From: Anaeramoeba flamelloides
Lineage: Eukaryota > Metamonada > Anaeramoebidae
Direction: 5' to 3'
DNA length: 64,000 nt
Assembly (NCBI GenBank): GCA_027625915.1
Contig: JANTQA010000008.1
Span: 12,587,001 to 12,651,000, forward strand
The notes beneath the pieces were generated by a model. The model did no database searches, was not told where the DNA came from, and saw only the letters and a list, made by a program, of their open reading frames with translations. Both the position numbers and the translations under genes were made by a program. This document shows positions 12,159-23,822 of the stretch, one piece after another (within the stretch, counting starts at the first letter, position 1; every line of letters begins with the position of its first letter).

Positions 12159-15100
12159 ATGGAATCTTGGTTATTACTGATTTCCCTCTTTTGTTTATTT
12201 GCTACAAATGAATGCTCAACATTAAAGTTTTGGCAAATTACAGATCAACATTACGACTGGGACTACAAACACCAATCAGAACCAATTTTAGGTAGCTGTC
12301 GATTTTTCGAAGGAGAAGCAGGGTATTTTGGAGATTTCAATTGTGACATACCCTGGAGAACAGTCGAGTCTGCAGTTAAGGAAATGGCCAAAATTGATCC
12401 CGACGTTGACTTTATAATCAATTCTGGAGATTCTTTTCCTCATGCTTATGGTAATGCAGCAGACAAATTACAAACAATAAAAAATATAAATGATTTGATT
12501 CGACAATACTTTCCAAATGTTCCCATTTTTTATTCACCTGGTAAGCAATTTTTTTCTTTTTCTTTTTTTTTTTATTCCTTTTTGTTTGAGACTAATTTTT
12601 TTTTTTAATTACCAATTGGTTTTGATTGGTGTTTTTTTTTTTAGCTTTTCTTATTTTTTGCCTGTCTTGTAAAAATTAGGTTTTAAGGTTTTGACTCTTC
12701 TAGCTCTTTCAAAAATACTCTTGTTTTGTTATTAAAAACAAAAATTTGGTTTCATTTTTCACCAAATTATTCAATAAACTAAATAATAAAAGCAAAAACT
12801 CCAAAAAGTAGATAATGTAAAGTACAAAAAAACATTTTCTTTTGAAAAGAAAAAAAAAAATTTGTGTGTTGATGTTTGCATTATAAATTCCGAAAAATTT
12901 TCATCTCCTTTCCCTTTTCTCTTTGCAAATAGAAACAACAAATTATTTCCCAAAATATACCAGCGAGTATAGCATAAAAAAGAACAAACAAATTAAATCC
13001 CATCTCCTGGAAACTCTATTTGCAAAAGAAAAATGAAGTGAAAATTTTTTCTCCTTTATTACACAATTTCCAGCATACGAACCCTCTTAGAAAAACATAC
13101 AGCCAATTGAGTTATTAGTGAGTTAATTCAAGACGTTGTCATTAAACAATTGATCCAAGGCTTTTTTTGTTGAATTCAATTTGTTTTTTTAAAAGACACT
13201 GTCTTTCATAAAAAAAATATTACAGTTTTTTATCACGATTTTTATATGATTTATTTCAGGTAGAAAATTGTAAGTTATTTTTTATTTTTTGATCGTAAAT
13301 TTTTTTTGAAAGAGGTTTAATCGAGATAAAATTACGAAATAGAAGGAAAAACTTTTAACAGTATTTTATTGTATAAAAAATCATTTTTATTTTTATCATA
13401 TTACCCGTTTTTTTTTTTTATTGAATTTCGTTATACCTCATTTTTGTACAAAAAAAGTACAAATTTTTTTCATTTTTTGGGAATATTTTGATGAATTTAA
13501 TTTAAAATATTCGTAATAAGTTCTGATTCAATCAGTTTTAATATACCTCTTAACTTGATATTACTAATTTACAAATTAAATGAACTTAAAATATTATTTG
13601 AAATATAAAAAAAAAATTCTTCCTCACTTTTTTTGGAAATAGCTAATAATTATCCTTTTTTTAATGTTCGGGAAATTACCTCAACTTTGATACCGTTTAT
13701 TTTTATCAAAAAAAAAGAAAAAGAAAAAAGAAAGATCTTTCGAACAATTCTTCAATAAATCCATTAAACAGTACTCTGCTTTGTTTAACCAAAGATTGTA
13801 TTGTAATTTATTTTTAATTATTATTTTAAAAATTGAATTCAAAAGTCATGATTTTTTTTTTTTATTATTAAAGAGGAGAGATGATTCAACAAAATTACTT
13901 CACTATTTACCTGAAACCTTAAATTTATTTAGATTTTTTTTATCCTGTCTATAATATCAGCAAGATTATTTTTTATCCTAGCTGAAATGGAGGCAAGATT
14001 ATAGTTCATCTGAAAAAAGTCAGAAAATTAAAACTAAATTTCTTTTGCATTGTGAAAAAGAAAACTTGTCAAAAATGAAAAAAAGAGAAAAAATCTTGTT
14101 TCTCATTTATTTTTACAAACATTTAAAACAGAGTTTATTCGAAAAAAAAAAAAAAATACAAGATTTGAGGTACAAAGAAAATTTAAGTCATCAAAAAAAA
14201 ACTTAAGGGTAGTTTCAAATAAAAACAACAATTTCTTTTGATTAAATAATATTATTTTGAAACATATTTAGATTCTCTTATTACCCACATTTAAAAAAAA
14301 AAAAAAAAAAGTAAAAGAATCAAAAATAGCTTTTAGAAATCAAATTAAAAGATAATAAACAAAAACCAAAAATGATTAATCCAACTAATTTAAAAATTAA
14401 AATTTTTGTATCAATAATTATAAACTTTCTGAAAACAAATAAAAATAAAAAATAAATGAAAAAATAAATAAAAATAGGTAATCATGATTTTGAACCAAAC
14501 CATAGCTGCAAGCCAGGACCAAATTTTTGGTTAACCGAAATGTCTAAAATAATTTTTGATCTTTTAAATCCTGATCAAATGAAAACGTTTTTAAAAGGAG
14601 GATATTATAGCCAAGTAATTTCAGGACTTCGTATAGTGATAATGAACACTGTTTTATATTATCCTGATAATATATATACAAAAAAATTATCTGGTGATAT
14701 ATCCAATCAATTCCAATGGATTTCTTCAGAATTAGATTCAGCATATGCCAATAACGAAATGGTATTACTTGTGGGACATGTGCCACCCGGATACGAAGAA
14801 AGATTTGATGAAATAAATTTCCATAAACACTTTAATGAGCCCTTTCTCAGAACTTTAGAGGAACATCCTCACAAAGATTTAATAATTGCACAAGTATATG
14901 GACATTTACACAGTGATAGTTTTAGATTATCAAATAACGTGGGTGCGCTATTATTGTCACCCTCGTTATCTGGGTGGAAAAATTATCATTCGTCTTTAGG
15001 CGTTCCAAATAATCCAGGTATGGCAAGACTATTTTATTATGATACCAAAGAAAAAACTTTGAAGAAATATAAACAATATTATACTGACTTAGCAACTTCC

Positions 15101-15418
15101 AATAAAAATATGAATTTAAAATGGCAATTACTATATGACACTTCAAAAGAACCGTTTTATATGCAAGATTTGACATTACAAAGCTTTCAAAATTTGTATT
15201 ATCAAATTGAAAACAATGATAAAATTTTTGAACAATATTATTTATTTAATACAGTCAATTACAAAACAGATGAATGTGATTCGGAATGTAAAAACATGCA
15301 ATTGTGTGCTATTAAACATTTACATGTAAATGAATATGAATTTTGTAGAAAAAAAGTTAACAATCACAGAAGTAATTTCTTTATTAAGATTTTTTTTTTA
15401 CTTTTTTTTTTTATCTAA
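12159..15418 (+). CDS. Acid sphingomyelinase-like phosphodiesterase, copy 1
   Basis: Two exons, 12159-12540 and 14478-15418, join in phase (CCTG|GTAAGC ... AATAG|GTAAT) to give about 440 residues. The start is followed by a signal peptide (residues 1-20). All metallophosphoesterase motifs are present: D-x-H in ITDQHYDW, GD in NSGDSFPH, GNHD (split exactly by the intron after its Gly codon's first base), GHVPPG and YGHLHSD. CRFFEGEAGYFGDFNCD and Cys residues near the C-terminus match the SMPDL3 group, which lacks the saposin domain of true acid sphingomyelinase. Family members are secreted or lysosomal zinc enzymes that split phosphodiesters or nucleotides; the substrate here is unknown. Compared with copy 2, the stop has been lost and the protein runs on into a Phe-rich tail (SNFFIKIFFLLFFFI), which may be an artefact of a poly-T run. 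Confidence 0.92.
13347..13638. repeat. Single diverged arm of fold-back element
   Basis: It is homologous, in the same order, to the left arm at 1-276 (ACAGTATTTTATTGT, then TATACCTC near the middle, then TTGATATTACTAATTTAC). It lies in the intron of phosphodiesterase copy 1. No opposite arm is nearby. Confidence 0.6.
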
Positions 15419-15548
15419 AATTATTTAAGCAAGTAGGTAAATTTTTACCATTTTTGAAATTTTTAATTGTGAGCACATAATTGAAAAAAAGATTTTTTAA
15501 TAACTTATATTAAAACTTTGAAAGTAAAATATCATTCGTTGATTGATT
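14350..15548 (+). repeat. 3' duplication unit of the phosphodiesterase genes, copy 1
   Basis: From the end of the intron through exon 2 to about 130 bp past the stop, this segment repeats at 22625-23822. The offset is 8280 bp across exon 2. Positions 14811-15321 match 23091-23601 without a visible difference. Flanking intron and 3' sequence differ by a few substitutions and indels. Confidence 0.9.
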
Positions 15549-16513
15549 TGTTTAAAATTAAAACCCAAAAATATTTGCTCATTTTCAGTCATTGTTATTC
15601 CATTTTATGAATTTTATGTTCTGTATTCACAAATTATATGTAAAAATCTTGTGAAAATGTATAAAAAAATAACATTTGAATTTGAAAGTAATTATTATTT
15701 TTGGAAAAAACTTAATCGGATAAGGGAAATTTACAAAAAAAAATGATTTTAAATAATGATAATTTCGAAAACTTTTATTGTGATTATGTGAAATAAATTC
15801 CTTTTCAAATAAAATGGGCTCAGAAAATTTCAAAAATTATTCATCATTGAATCAAATTAATTGTAGTATCATTCGAAAATATAAGAAACTCTTTAAAATT
15901 TTAAAAAAATACTCAACTGAATCTCCAAAACTCATTAAAACAAAATAGTAAAAATTAAAATTAAATATTTTAAAAATTGATGTACCCTTTTATTTGAAAT
16001 GAGAAATCTCGTTTTTTAAATTGTAAAGAAAAATTCTTTTAAAAACAATACAAACCTTTGAACAAGGTGAATTAGGGAAAAGTTCTTGACATTTTATTGA
16101 TAACTTTTTACACATCAAACTTTTGTTCTTTTAAGTTTCGTTTTCAATTTAAAGCCACAATTCATCTGGGTATTTTTCTGGAATTGTTTTTTTTTCTTTT
16201 TTTTTCTTTGTTCCATAAATCAATCCAATAATGATCTTTCTTAATTCCTATATCTAGCCCATTTAAAATCAAACTTGTACTGTTTCCATTTTTATACTGG
16301 CAGATTATTTTCAAATTGGTTTTTTCTTATCTTGTTTTTTCATTTTCCAACTTTTCAATATCGATAAAAAAAAAAAAAATGAAATGAAAAAATGAATAAT
16401 TAAAATGAAAATCATCAAGAAGTAATTATCTTTTCACCATCAAATTCAATAGTATAGATGATTTGAGAGATGTGTCCTTTTGTTTGAAAAAGAGTTTATA
16501 TTAGTAAAAAGCC

Positions 16514-16537
16514 AATATATATATATATATATATATA
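16514..16537. repeat. (AT)n microsatellite
   Basis: About twelve uninterrupted AT dinucleotides in spacer DNA. Confidence 0.9.
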
Positions 16538-17094
16538 AGATGCTTTATTAAAAATTTTAATTTAGATATGAAAAATTAATTTGATTAAGATATTTTTGAA
16601 ATATTCTTAACTGTAAAAATTAAAGAAATAATCAAATATCAAAAAAATAAATCTGTTCAAGATTTTGACAAAATTAACTATTCTAAATTGATAAAAAATC
16701 AAAGTACCCAATTTTAATGAATTTATGAAAACTTTTTAATTTAAATTCAAAAAATATCTTTTTAAATTGGATTAAAGATATTTCAAAAAAAAGTATGATT
16801 TTATTAAAAAAAAAGAAATATATTATTCATGTATAAATCTGGAGATGAAGTTGAACCATTAATTTATCGACACATCTCTATAAAGCAAAATCCCCCAAGA
16901 TTTTTCTTAAAATTTATTAAATCTCAGGAATATAGCCTCTGAGATTTAGTTTCAAAAAAAAAAAAAAACCATTTTTGATTTAAGAAAAAATTAGATATTA
17001 GAATTACAGTTTTAAATTTGTTATACAAAGATAAAACAATAAAAATCAAAAATTAATAAAAAAGAAAATATTGATATTGTTTTTTTTTATTATT

Positions 17095-17580
17095 TATTTT
17101 TGAAGAGAGAGAATTACTTTTTTCCTGTGTAACGTTAGTTTTTTTTTTAATTTAAGAAATAAAAAATAGATTAAATAAATTTTCAGTTTATTTCTTAAAT
17201 TAAAAAAAACCGCCGTTAGCTTTTCTTGAGTTTTCTGTTTATTTGTGAAGTGTTCTAGGTTTTTTTTAATTTTTGAAATAAACCGAAAATTTGTTAAAAT
17301 TTTCGGTTTATTTCGAAAAGTAAAAAAAACCTAACGAAAATCTATCGATTTCCCAGATAAAACAGAAAACCTCAAGAAAAGCTAGGCTCTCTACGTCACT
17401 CTACGGCACTTGATGACACTCACCTAATTTCTAAACTTTTTTTTAGAAATTTTGTTAAAGAATCACAAATTTTATTATCACTTGATAATGATAATACAAA
17501 TGATGAATTCTTTTTATTAATAATATTTCTGATATTATTAATTTTTTTATTATTTTAAATAAAATTCAAAAACCAATATT
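17095..17580 (-). mobile_element. LINE 3' fragment interrupted by a hairpin element
   Basis: The outer parts, 17095-17130 and 17423-17580, match the intact minus-strand LINE tail at 58590-58790 (GAAGAGAGA...CCTGTGT, then CCTAATTTCTAAACTTTTTT). The intact copy reads CCTGTGTGCCCTAATTTC at the same point, so the 291 bp between is a later insertion. Non-functional. Confidence 0.85.
17131..17421. repeat. Modular hairpin element, copy 3, inserted in a LINE
   Basis: It begins AACGTTAG and contains a TTTAATTTAAGAAATAAA palindrome, the linker ACCGCCGTTAGC, the AGTTTTCTGTTTATTTGTG unit and a second palindrome, then ends with tags CTCTACGTCACTCTACGGCA and CTTGATGACACTCA. The empty site at 58618-58630 fixes both borders within a few bases. 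No clear target duplication is seen. Confidence 0.9.
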
Positions 17581-17794
17581 TAATTCAGAAAGAAAATAAT
17601 TATTTCAAAAGTAAATAATTTTTTAAAAATAATAAATTTGATAATCCATAAAATTTTTCGTTGATTGAATAATTTTAAAAACAACTAATTTTAATTTCTC
17701 TTTGTGATCTTTTTAATATTTTTAATTATTTGAAATCTTGGTTCTTACTGTTTTCCCCACTTTTGTTTCTTTGTTCCAACTGAATGTTTAACAG

Positions 17795-20700
17795 GAAAAT
17801 TTTGGCAAATTACAGATCAACATTACGACTGGGATTACAAATACCAATCAGAACCAATTTTAGGTCGCTGCCGGGATGGTAACGGGGAAGCAGGGTATTT
17901 TGGAGATTACAATTGTGATATAACTTGGGAAACAGTTGAATCTGCAGTTAAGGAAATGGCCAAAATTGCACCCGACGTTGATTTTATTATAGATTCTGGA
18001 GATTCTGTTCCTCATGTTAAATTAACTGCAACAGAAAAATTACAAGCAATAAAAAATTTCCATGATTTGATTCGAAAATACTTTCCAAATGTTCCCATTT
18101 TTTATTCACCTGGTAAGCAATTTTTTTCTTTTTCTTTTTTTTTTTTTATTCCTTTTTGTTTGAGACTAATTTTTTTTTTTAATTACCAATTGGTTTTGAT
18201 CGGTGTTTTTTTTTTAGCTTTTCTTATTTTTTACCTGTATTATAAACATGTTTTTAAGATTTTATTTTTTCAATTATTAACGAAATGTTCTTAGCATTGA
18301 TTTATTTCAAATAAGTAAAGTATAAACTATGTTTCTGTTGAATACACTTTGGTTTTTGCAGATTGTCTAGTTTTTTTTTTTATTTTTTTTTTAATCAAGA
18401 AATAAAACGAAAATTTATTGATTTATTTATTAAAATAAGGATGTAAATCAAAAAAAGAAGAGAGAGAAAAGAAGAAGAAAAATATTAAAATAAATAAAAA
18501 ATATCTAATTTGCCTAGGGTTTTCCTTTTGATTAGAAAATCTAACAATTTTCTAATCAAAAATAAAACACTCGTGATAAATTGGTAGATTTTCCAGAATT
18601 TTAATTAATTGAATTAAGGTATCAGTCTTCGATTACAACAAGGTAAAAATTTAAAATATGTTATTGGTGGTATTTTCTATTTACAAATTTTGTATATGCC
18701 AAGTGTCAAAAAATTCTGATCAACTAAGGAAGCCATAAAAGAAAATTGGTTTAGTGAGATCAATTTTTTTTTTCTGGAAAAGAAAACTATTAAATTCATT
18801 TTTTTTCTCACATTATAACAAGTTTTTACTCCATTTATTGTCATTTTGATCATTATTATACTATAACAAGTATTTGTGCCCAGAATATTAATATAAAGAT
18901 TTTTTTTTCTTTTTTGAGATAAAACTTTTGGTTTCTCAAAAAATTGATATATTCAACTGATTAAAAAATAATTGTATTTTTTTAAGAAGGATAGTTATAA
19001 TAATCAAAGTTTTAAAGTCATTTAAAAATTTTAGCAAGAAATTTTGTTTTTATTTAAAGACGAAATTCAATTTTTCAAAATAAAATTTTCTTCAAGATAT
19101 TTGGGAATTAGTTAATTTTATCCTTAAAATTAAAAATCAATTTTTTTTTCTGTCAAAAATGATTTGAATTGTTATTAGGATTCTTGTGAATAAGACCAAA
19201 CAATTTGTTAAAAAAATTTTTCAAAATTGAAAATTTTTTTTCATTTTTTGAAAATCAGAAAACAACTTTTTTCAAACCTAAAAGAAAAAAATTTTTTTTC
19301 TTTGCTTAATAGATCTAAATTTTATTGATAAACTGTAGTTAGGCTTCTACCAAATATTCATTTATTGAATCACTTATACCACAATTAGTTTTATTGGTGG
19401 AGATTTGAATTGAAATATTAATCAAAGAAAAATATTAACCAAATAAAAAATTTGCTTTCGAAATCAATACTTTTCAACATAAAACGAAAAATATTTTTTC
19501 CCATTTTCAAGAATTAACTTAATTATTAATAAAAATAATACGTTACTTTTTTTGGTTTTATATTGGAAACATGTAAATTTTGAATTTCAAAAAAGAGACT
19601 CAAATCAATAAATTGTTTAAATGAGGTTAATTCATCCATTTAATAAGTCGAAACACAAATTACAAAAAAAAATAATTTTTGAAGATCTTGACAAGATTTC
19701 ATTTTATTTTCAAAAATGACTACTCCCTTAAATCAAAGATTTTTATAAAAGAAATTTCAATTTTGGAAAAGAACTGTTAGGATTTATAAACTTTTATGTT
19801 TAATTAGAAAATTAATAAATTTTCTAAACAAAAACCAAAAATCTAGAAAACCTATTTAATATATGACACTTTGTAGTTCTTGAAGACATTCTACACCACT
19901 CTTATTTTATTAACGAGATAAGTAATAAAATCTACAAAAAAAAAAAAAAACTGTAAAATTTTCACAAACTGAGATTAATGATTTGATTTTCTGATGTCAG
20001 CTTTCCTCGAGTTTCAGTTTTTGTTTTGAAAATATAAATTAATTTTGAACAAATTTTAAAACACTCGAAAACATAAGTACTTTACATCATCCCCTCAAGG
20101 AGTAGAGTACATGGTACACAGAATTAAATAAAAAGAAAATTGATGAAATTTTTTATTTATTTTTTAAATTGAAAGATTTTTTACAATTTTAAAATAAAAA
20201 AAAAATTCAATAATTATATTTTTTTTGGAATGGTTTTTTGAATATTTCAAAAATATAAATAGGAGTTGAAATGAAATTATTTTTCATTTACAAGAAATAT
20301 TTATACAGTTAAAAATCAATTTATGATAATATCTTATTAATTTTTTTTAATTTATTTTTTACTTTCAAAATTTTCTTATAATTTTTAAAAAAAAAATAAA
20401 GTTTAACAAAATTTGTACTCTTTCCAATAAGAAAAAAAACCTTTTATTTTTATTATTATTGTTAGTCTTTAAGGGGGGGAGTTCTCAGCCCCTCTTGTGT
20501 GCCCGAATTCCTAAATTTTTATTTCGGAATCTTATTAAAGACTCAAAGATAAGTTTATTATACACTAAGGCTAATAAACTTGATGATTCTTTTTTTGTAA
20601 TAATATTGAAAATATTATTATTTTTTAATATATTAGATATATTAATTTTTTTTAATTCAGATATCCAGATTTTACGATTATTTTCATAGGCTGAGCAATT

Positions 20701-23635
20701 CCATAGAAAATGGTCCAAATCTTCAATGATATCTAAATTATTTATTTTTTTACATATCTCACAATATTTTGATGTGTTTTTATTCATAACATATGAGTAT
20801 CTATTTAAATAATTTGTAAAATTTCTAAGTTTTAAAATTGAAGTTGAACCCTTCCATTTTAAATATCTTTTGTCGTTTGGTTTTTCCAGGATTTAAAAGA
20901 ATTGAGTAAAATCTTTGATTTTTCTCTATTCTTTAGAATTCTGGAAAACCGCCGTTAGCTTTTTTTTTAGTTTTTGAAATGTAAAGAAAATTTATTTAAT
21001 TTTCTTTATATTCCAAAAAGTAAAAAAAAAACCTAGGCACTCTACGGCACCTGACGACACTACTGCTTGCTTATTGTGTTATTTATTTGGATAATTTTTA
21101 AATATTCTCAAACTTTCCAACTTGAGCTATTTTCTAATTGATTAATTCGATATTTATTCTAGTTCAATTTCTAATTCTTTTAAGTTATTTGATTGCCAGT
21201 TAATATTTTCAAATTCTTTTTCTCTAAAAGGAAGATAATTAATTAATTCATCAAAACCAAGGGTTTTTAATTTTTGTATTAACTTAAATCTTCTTTTATA
21301 TATTGTTATTCTAACAGGATCAATTTTCGCTTCAGTTTTATAGATAAGCCTGGGAGAGTGTTGGTTAATTAATAAAAATTTTGTAATTTTTTTATTAATC
21401 CAAATATCAATATCTTTAAAATCTGTTTTTGTTAAATCAAATATTCCTAATCCATATAATAGTTGACTATATAATACCACCGTAAAAAATTGAATTTTTA
21501 ATCCATTAGAAAAAAATTTTTTTGTTGTAAGATATTGATTAACTTTTTGAAGTTGTTCTTAACTTTTTCAAGGTTAAACTTTAAATGAGTTTTTTTATCT
21601 AGATAAAAACCTTTTTTTTTTTTTGGCAACTAAAATTTAACAGTAGTAAAGTGCCAAACTTACACACCGGGGGTCAAGGTCCCGATTCCTCTTATACACA
21701 TTATTTTTGATTGTTTATCATTTGATCAAAAAGTTACAAAAATCACCAAAATAACCAAGATGAAATTTTAATTAAAAATCGGAGTTCATGCTTCATAAAA
21801 CCACTAATTCTTTCAAGAAATTGTTGACCAAATTGAATCTTTTTGACTATTATAAAAATCGAACCTGAATAATTTGTAAAAAAATCACTCTTAATTTATA
21901 GAGTGAATCCGATTTTTGGGATAAATGACCAAATTCGCTCTAACTTGGTTAAACAATATCTCTAATTTGAATTAGGGGGGTAACAAAGTATCAATTAGTG
22001 CCGTCAAGTACCGTAGAGTGCCTAGGGTTTTTTTTTTTTTTTTTTTTACTTTAAGGAATACAAAGAAAACCAAACATTAAACAGATGAACTTTTAGTACT
22101 CTCTCTTTGATAGAAAAAAAAAAAAATAAAGTTTTTTGGTTTTAATTTTTTGATCAACTTTAAAAACCTCACTAACCCAATCATTAATAATACACCTAAG
22201 AATACAGTTCTTTCATTGATTTTTCGTTTCACTTAGCAATTACAAAATATTTGCTAATTACTCATTGAAATAGAGTAATTTTATCATGAATAAATACTAC
22301 TCTTAATGAGAACTTTGTGGATTTTTACAAAATAACAAAAAATTAAAATGATAAATTTCACAATTATTCATGTAAATTGCATTCATACAAATAATCTTTA
22401 TGATAAAGAATCAAATACAAACAATTGACAAACAAAATTACAAAACAAAAAAAAAAAAATCAATTAATTCTTAAATATCATCTCGAAATTACTGAAACCA
22501 ACATTAATAGTTGACATCCATATGTATATTGCAAATTCATTGGGTGTTAAAGTGCTTAAATGTAAATTAGTACTTGATTAAAGTTTATTTCAAACAGCCT
22601 AAAAAAAATAAAAAAAAATTCAAAATAAAAAACAAAAACAAAAACCAAAAATGATAAATCCAATTAATTTAAAAATTAAAATTTTTGTATCAATAATTAT
22701 AAACTTTCTGAAAACAAAAAAAAAATAAAAAATAAATGAAAAAATAAATAAAAATAGGTAATCATGATTTTGAACCAAATCATAGTTGCCAACCAGGACC
22801 AAATTTTTGGTTAACCGAAATGTCTAAAATAATTTTTGATCTTTTAAATCCTGATCAAATGAAAACGTTTTTAAAAGGAGGATATTATAGCCAAGTAATT
22901 TCAGGACTTCGTATAGTGATAATGAACACTGTTTTATATTATCATAATAATAAATATACAACAAAAATATCTGGTGATATATCCAATCAATTCCAATGGA
23001 TTTCTTCAGAATTAGATTCAGCATATGCCAATAACGAAATGGTATTACTTGTGGGACATGTACCACCCGGATTTTCAGAAAGATTTGGTGAAATAAATTT
23101 CCATAAACACTTTAATGAGCCCTTTCTCAGAACTTTAGAGGAACATCCTCACAAAGATTTAATAATTGCACAAGTATATGGACATTTACACAGTGATAGT
23201 TTTAGATTATCAAATAACGTGGGTGCGCTATTATTGTCACCCTCGTTATCTGGGTGGAAAAATTATCATTCGTCTTTAGGCGTTCCAAATAATCCAGGTA
23301 TGGCAAGACTATTTTATTATGATACCAAAGAAAAAACTTTGAAGAAATATAAACAATATTATACTGACTTAGCAACTTCCAATAAAAATATGAATTTAAA
23401 ATGGCAATTACTATATGACACTTCAAAAGAACCGTTTTATATGCAAGATTTGACATTACAAAGCTTTCAAAATTTGTATTATCAAATTGAAAACAATGAT
23501 AAAATTTTTGAACAATATTATTTATTTAATACAGTCAATTACAAAACAGATGAATGTGATTCGGAATGTAAAAACATGCAATTGTGTGCTATTAAACATT
23601 TGTATGAACATGAATTTGAAACTTGTAGATATTAA
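17795..23635 (+). CDS. Acid sphingomyelinase-like phosphodiesterase, copy 2, 5' end damaged or re-exonised
   Basis: Exons 17795-18112 and 22758-23635 join in phase across a 4.6 kb intron with the same GTAAGC donor and AATAG acceptor as copy 1. From KFWQITDQHYDW to the final ETCRY stop, all metallophosphoesterase motifs are intact: D-x-H, IDSGD, GNHD, GHVPPG and YGHLHSD. The signal-peptide stretch aligned with copy 1 (17732-17794) has lost its ATG and carries an extra base that brings in a TGA. Directly at the break the sequence reads TTTAACAG|GAAAATTTTGG, a usable acceptor, so the gene may now draw its N-terminus from an unseen upstream exon; otherwise it is a pseudogene. The intron is longer than that of copy 1 because LINE, SINE and hairpin elements have inserted. 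Exon 2 is nearly identical to copy 1; exon 1 is clearly diverged. Confidence 0.75.
18512..18640. repeat. Modular hairpin element, copy 4 (degenerate)
   Basis: It starts TGCCTAGGGTTTTCC, then has a GATTAGAAAATCTAACAATT palindrome, and ends with an eroded TTTTCCAGAATTTTAATT half-module. It lies in the intron of phosphodiesterase copy 2. Confidence 0.6.
19787..19905. repeat. Modular hairpin element, copy 5 (degenerate)
   Basis: It contains a TTAGAAAATTAATAAATTTTCTAA palindrome followed by ATGACACTTTGTAGTTCTTG and ACATTCTACACCACTC, decayed versions of the terminal tags. Intronic. Confidence 0.5.
20446..21604 (-). mobile_element. LINE fragment (RT thumb and zinc motif), split by a hairpin element, 11 bp target duplication
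   Basis: Reading the minus strand, 21480-21154 encodes the RT thumb region (LYSQLLYGLGIFDL, RLIYKTEAKIDP), and 20787-20485 encodes the C-terminal zinc motif CEIC...DHFLWNCSAYENN and a tail ending IRAHKRG. The two halves are continuous in other copies but are separated here by about 190 bp of hairpin element (20873-21062). AAAAACCTTTT flanks the whole (20435-20445 and 21605-21615). It is subfamily 2, like the fragment at 9656. It is 5'-truncated and broken by stops. Confidence 0.88.
20873..21062. repeat. Modular hairpin element, copy 6, inserted in a LINE
   Basis: It has the TTTTCCAGGATTTAAAAGAA palindrome, the linker ACCGCCGTTAGC, a second palindrome of TTTTTGAAATGTAAAGAAAA, then tags CCTAGGCACTCTACGGCACC and TGACGACACT. 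LINE coding sequence resumes on both sides. Confidence 0.88.
21616..22126 (+). mobile_element. SINE copy 2, interrupted by a hairpin element
   Basis: Its body matches the SINE at 10228-10600 (CTTTTTGACTATTATAAAA, GATTTTTGGGATAAATGACC, AACAATATCTCTAATT). The head is diverged but keeps a box B-like GGTCCCGATTCC near 21680. The body breaks at about 21980, where a hairpin element intervenes, and resumes with ACAGATGAACTTTTAGTACT and a poly-A. It abuts the target duplication of the preceding LINE. Confidence 0.8.
21981..22070. repeat. Modular hairpin element, copy 7, inserted in a SINE
   Basis: The left end shows the tag string TTAGTGCCGTCAAGTACCG followed by TAGAGTGCCTAGGG and a long T run, then ACTTTAAGGAATACAAAG. 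Only a remnant of the palindromic part remains. The uninterrupted SINE at 10540-10570 is the empty site. Confidence 0.8.
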
Positions 23636-23822
23636 CCAATAAATTTTTTTTTTAAGATTATATTGATTCTGTAATTTTTTTTTTATCTAAAATTATTTAA
23701 GCAAGTAGGTAAAATTTTACCATTTTTGAAAATTTTTAATTGTGAGCACATAATTGAAAAAGATTTTTTTGAGAGACACAAGAGATTTTGAAACTTTGAA
23801 AGTAAAATATCATTCGTTGATC
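22625..23822 (+). repeat. 3' duplication unit of the phosphodiesterase genes, copy 2
   Basis: Counterpart of 14350-15548. The shared 3' flank ends near TCATTCGTTGAT. Exon 2 identity with copy 1 is much higher than exon 1 identity. Confidence 0.9.

Larger units (their letters stand above)
15419..17794. other. Spacer between the two phosphodiesterase genes
   Basis: It holds the duplicated 3' flank (to about 15548), an (AT)n run at 16514-16537, a minus-strand LINE remnant (about 17095-17580) interrupted by a hairpin element, and the decayed signal-peptide region of copy 2 (17732-17794). Otherwise it is AT-rich sequence in which I see nothing. Confidence 0.6.

Noticed and set aside
14544..15176. 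Minus-strand frames opposite exon 2 of the phosphodiesterase, repeated at 22824-23456
   Set aside because: Antisense shadows; they recur only because exon 2 is duplicated.
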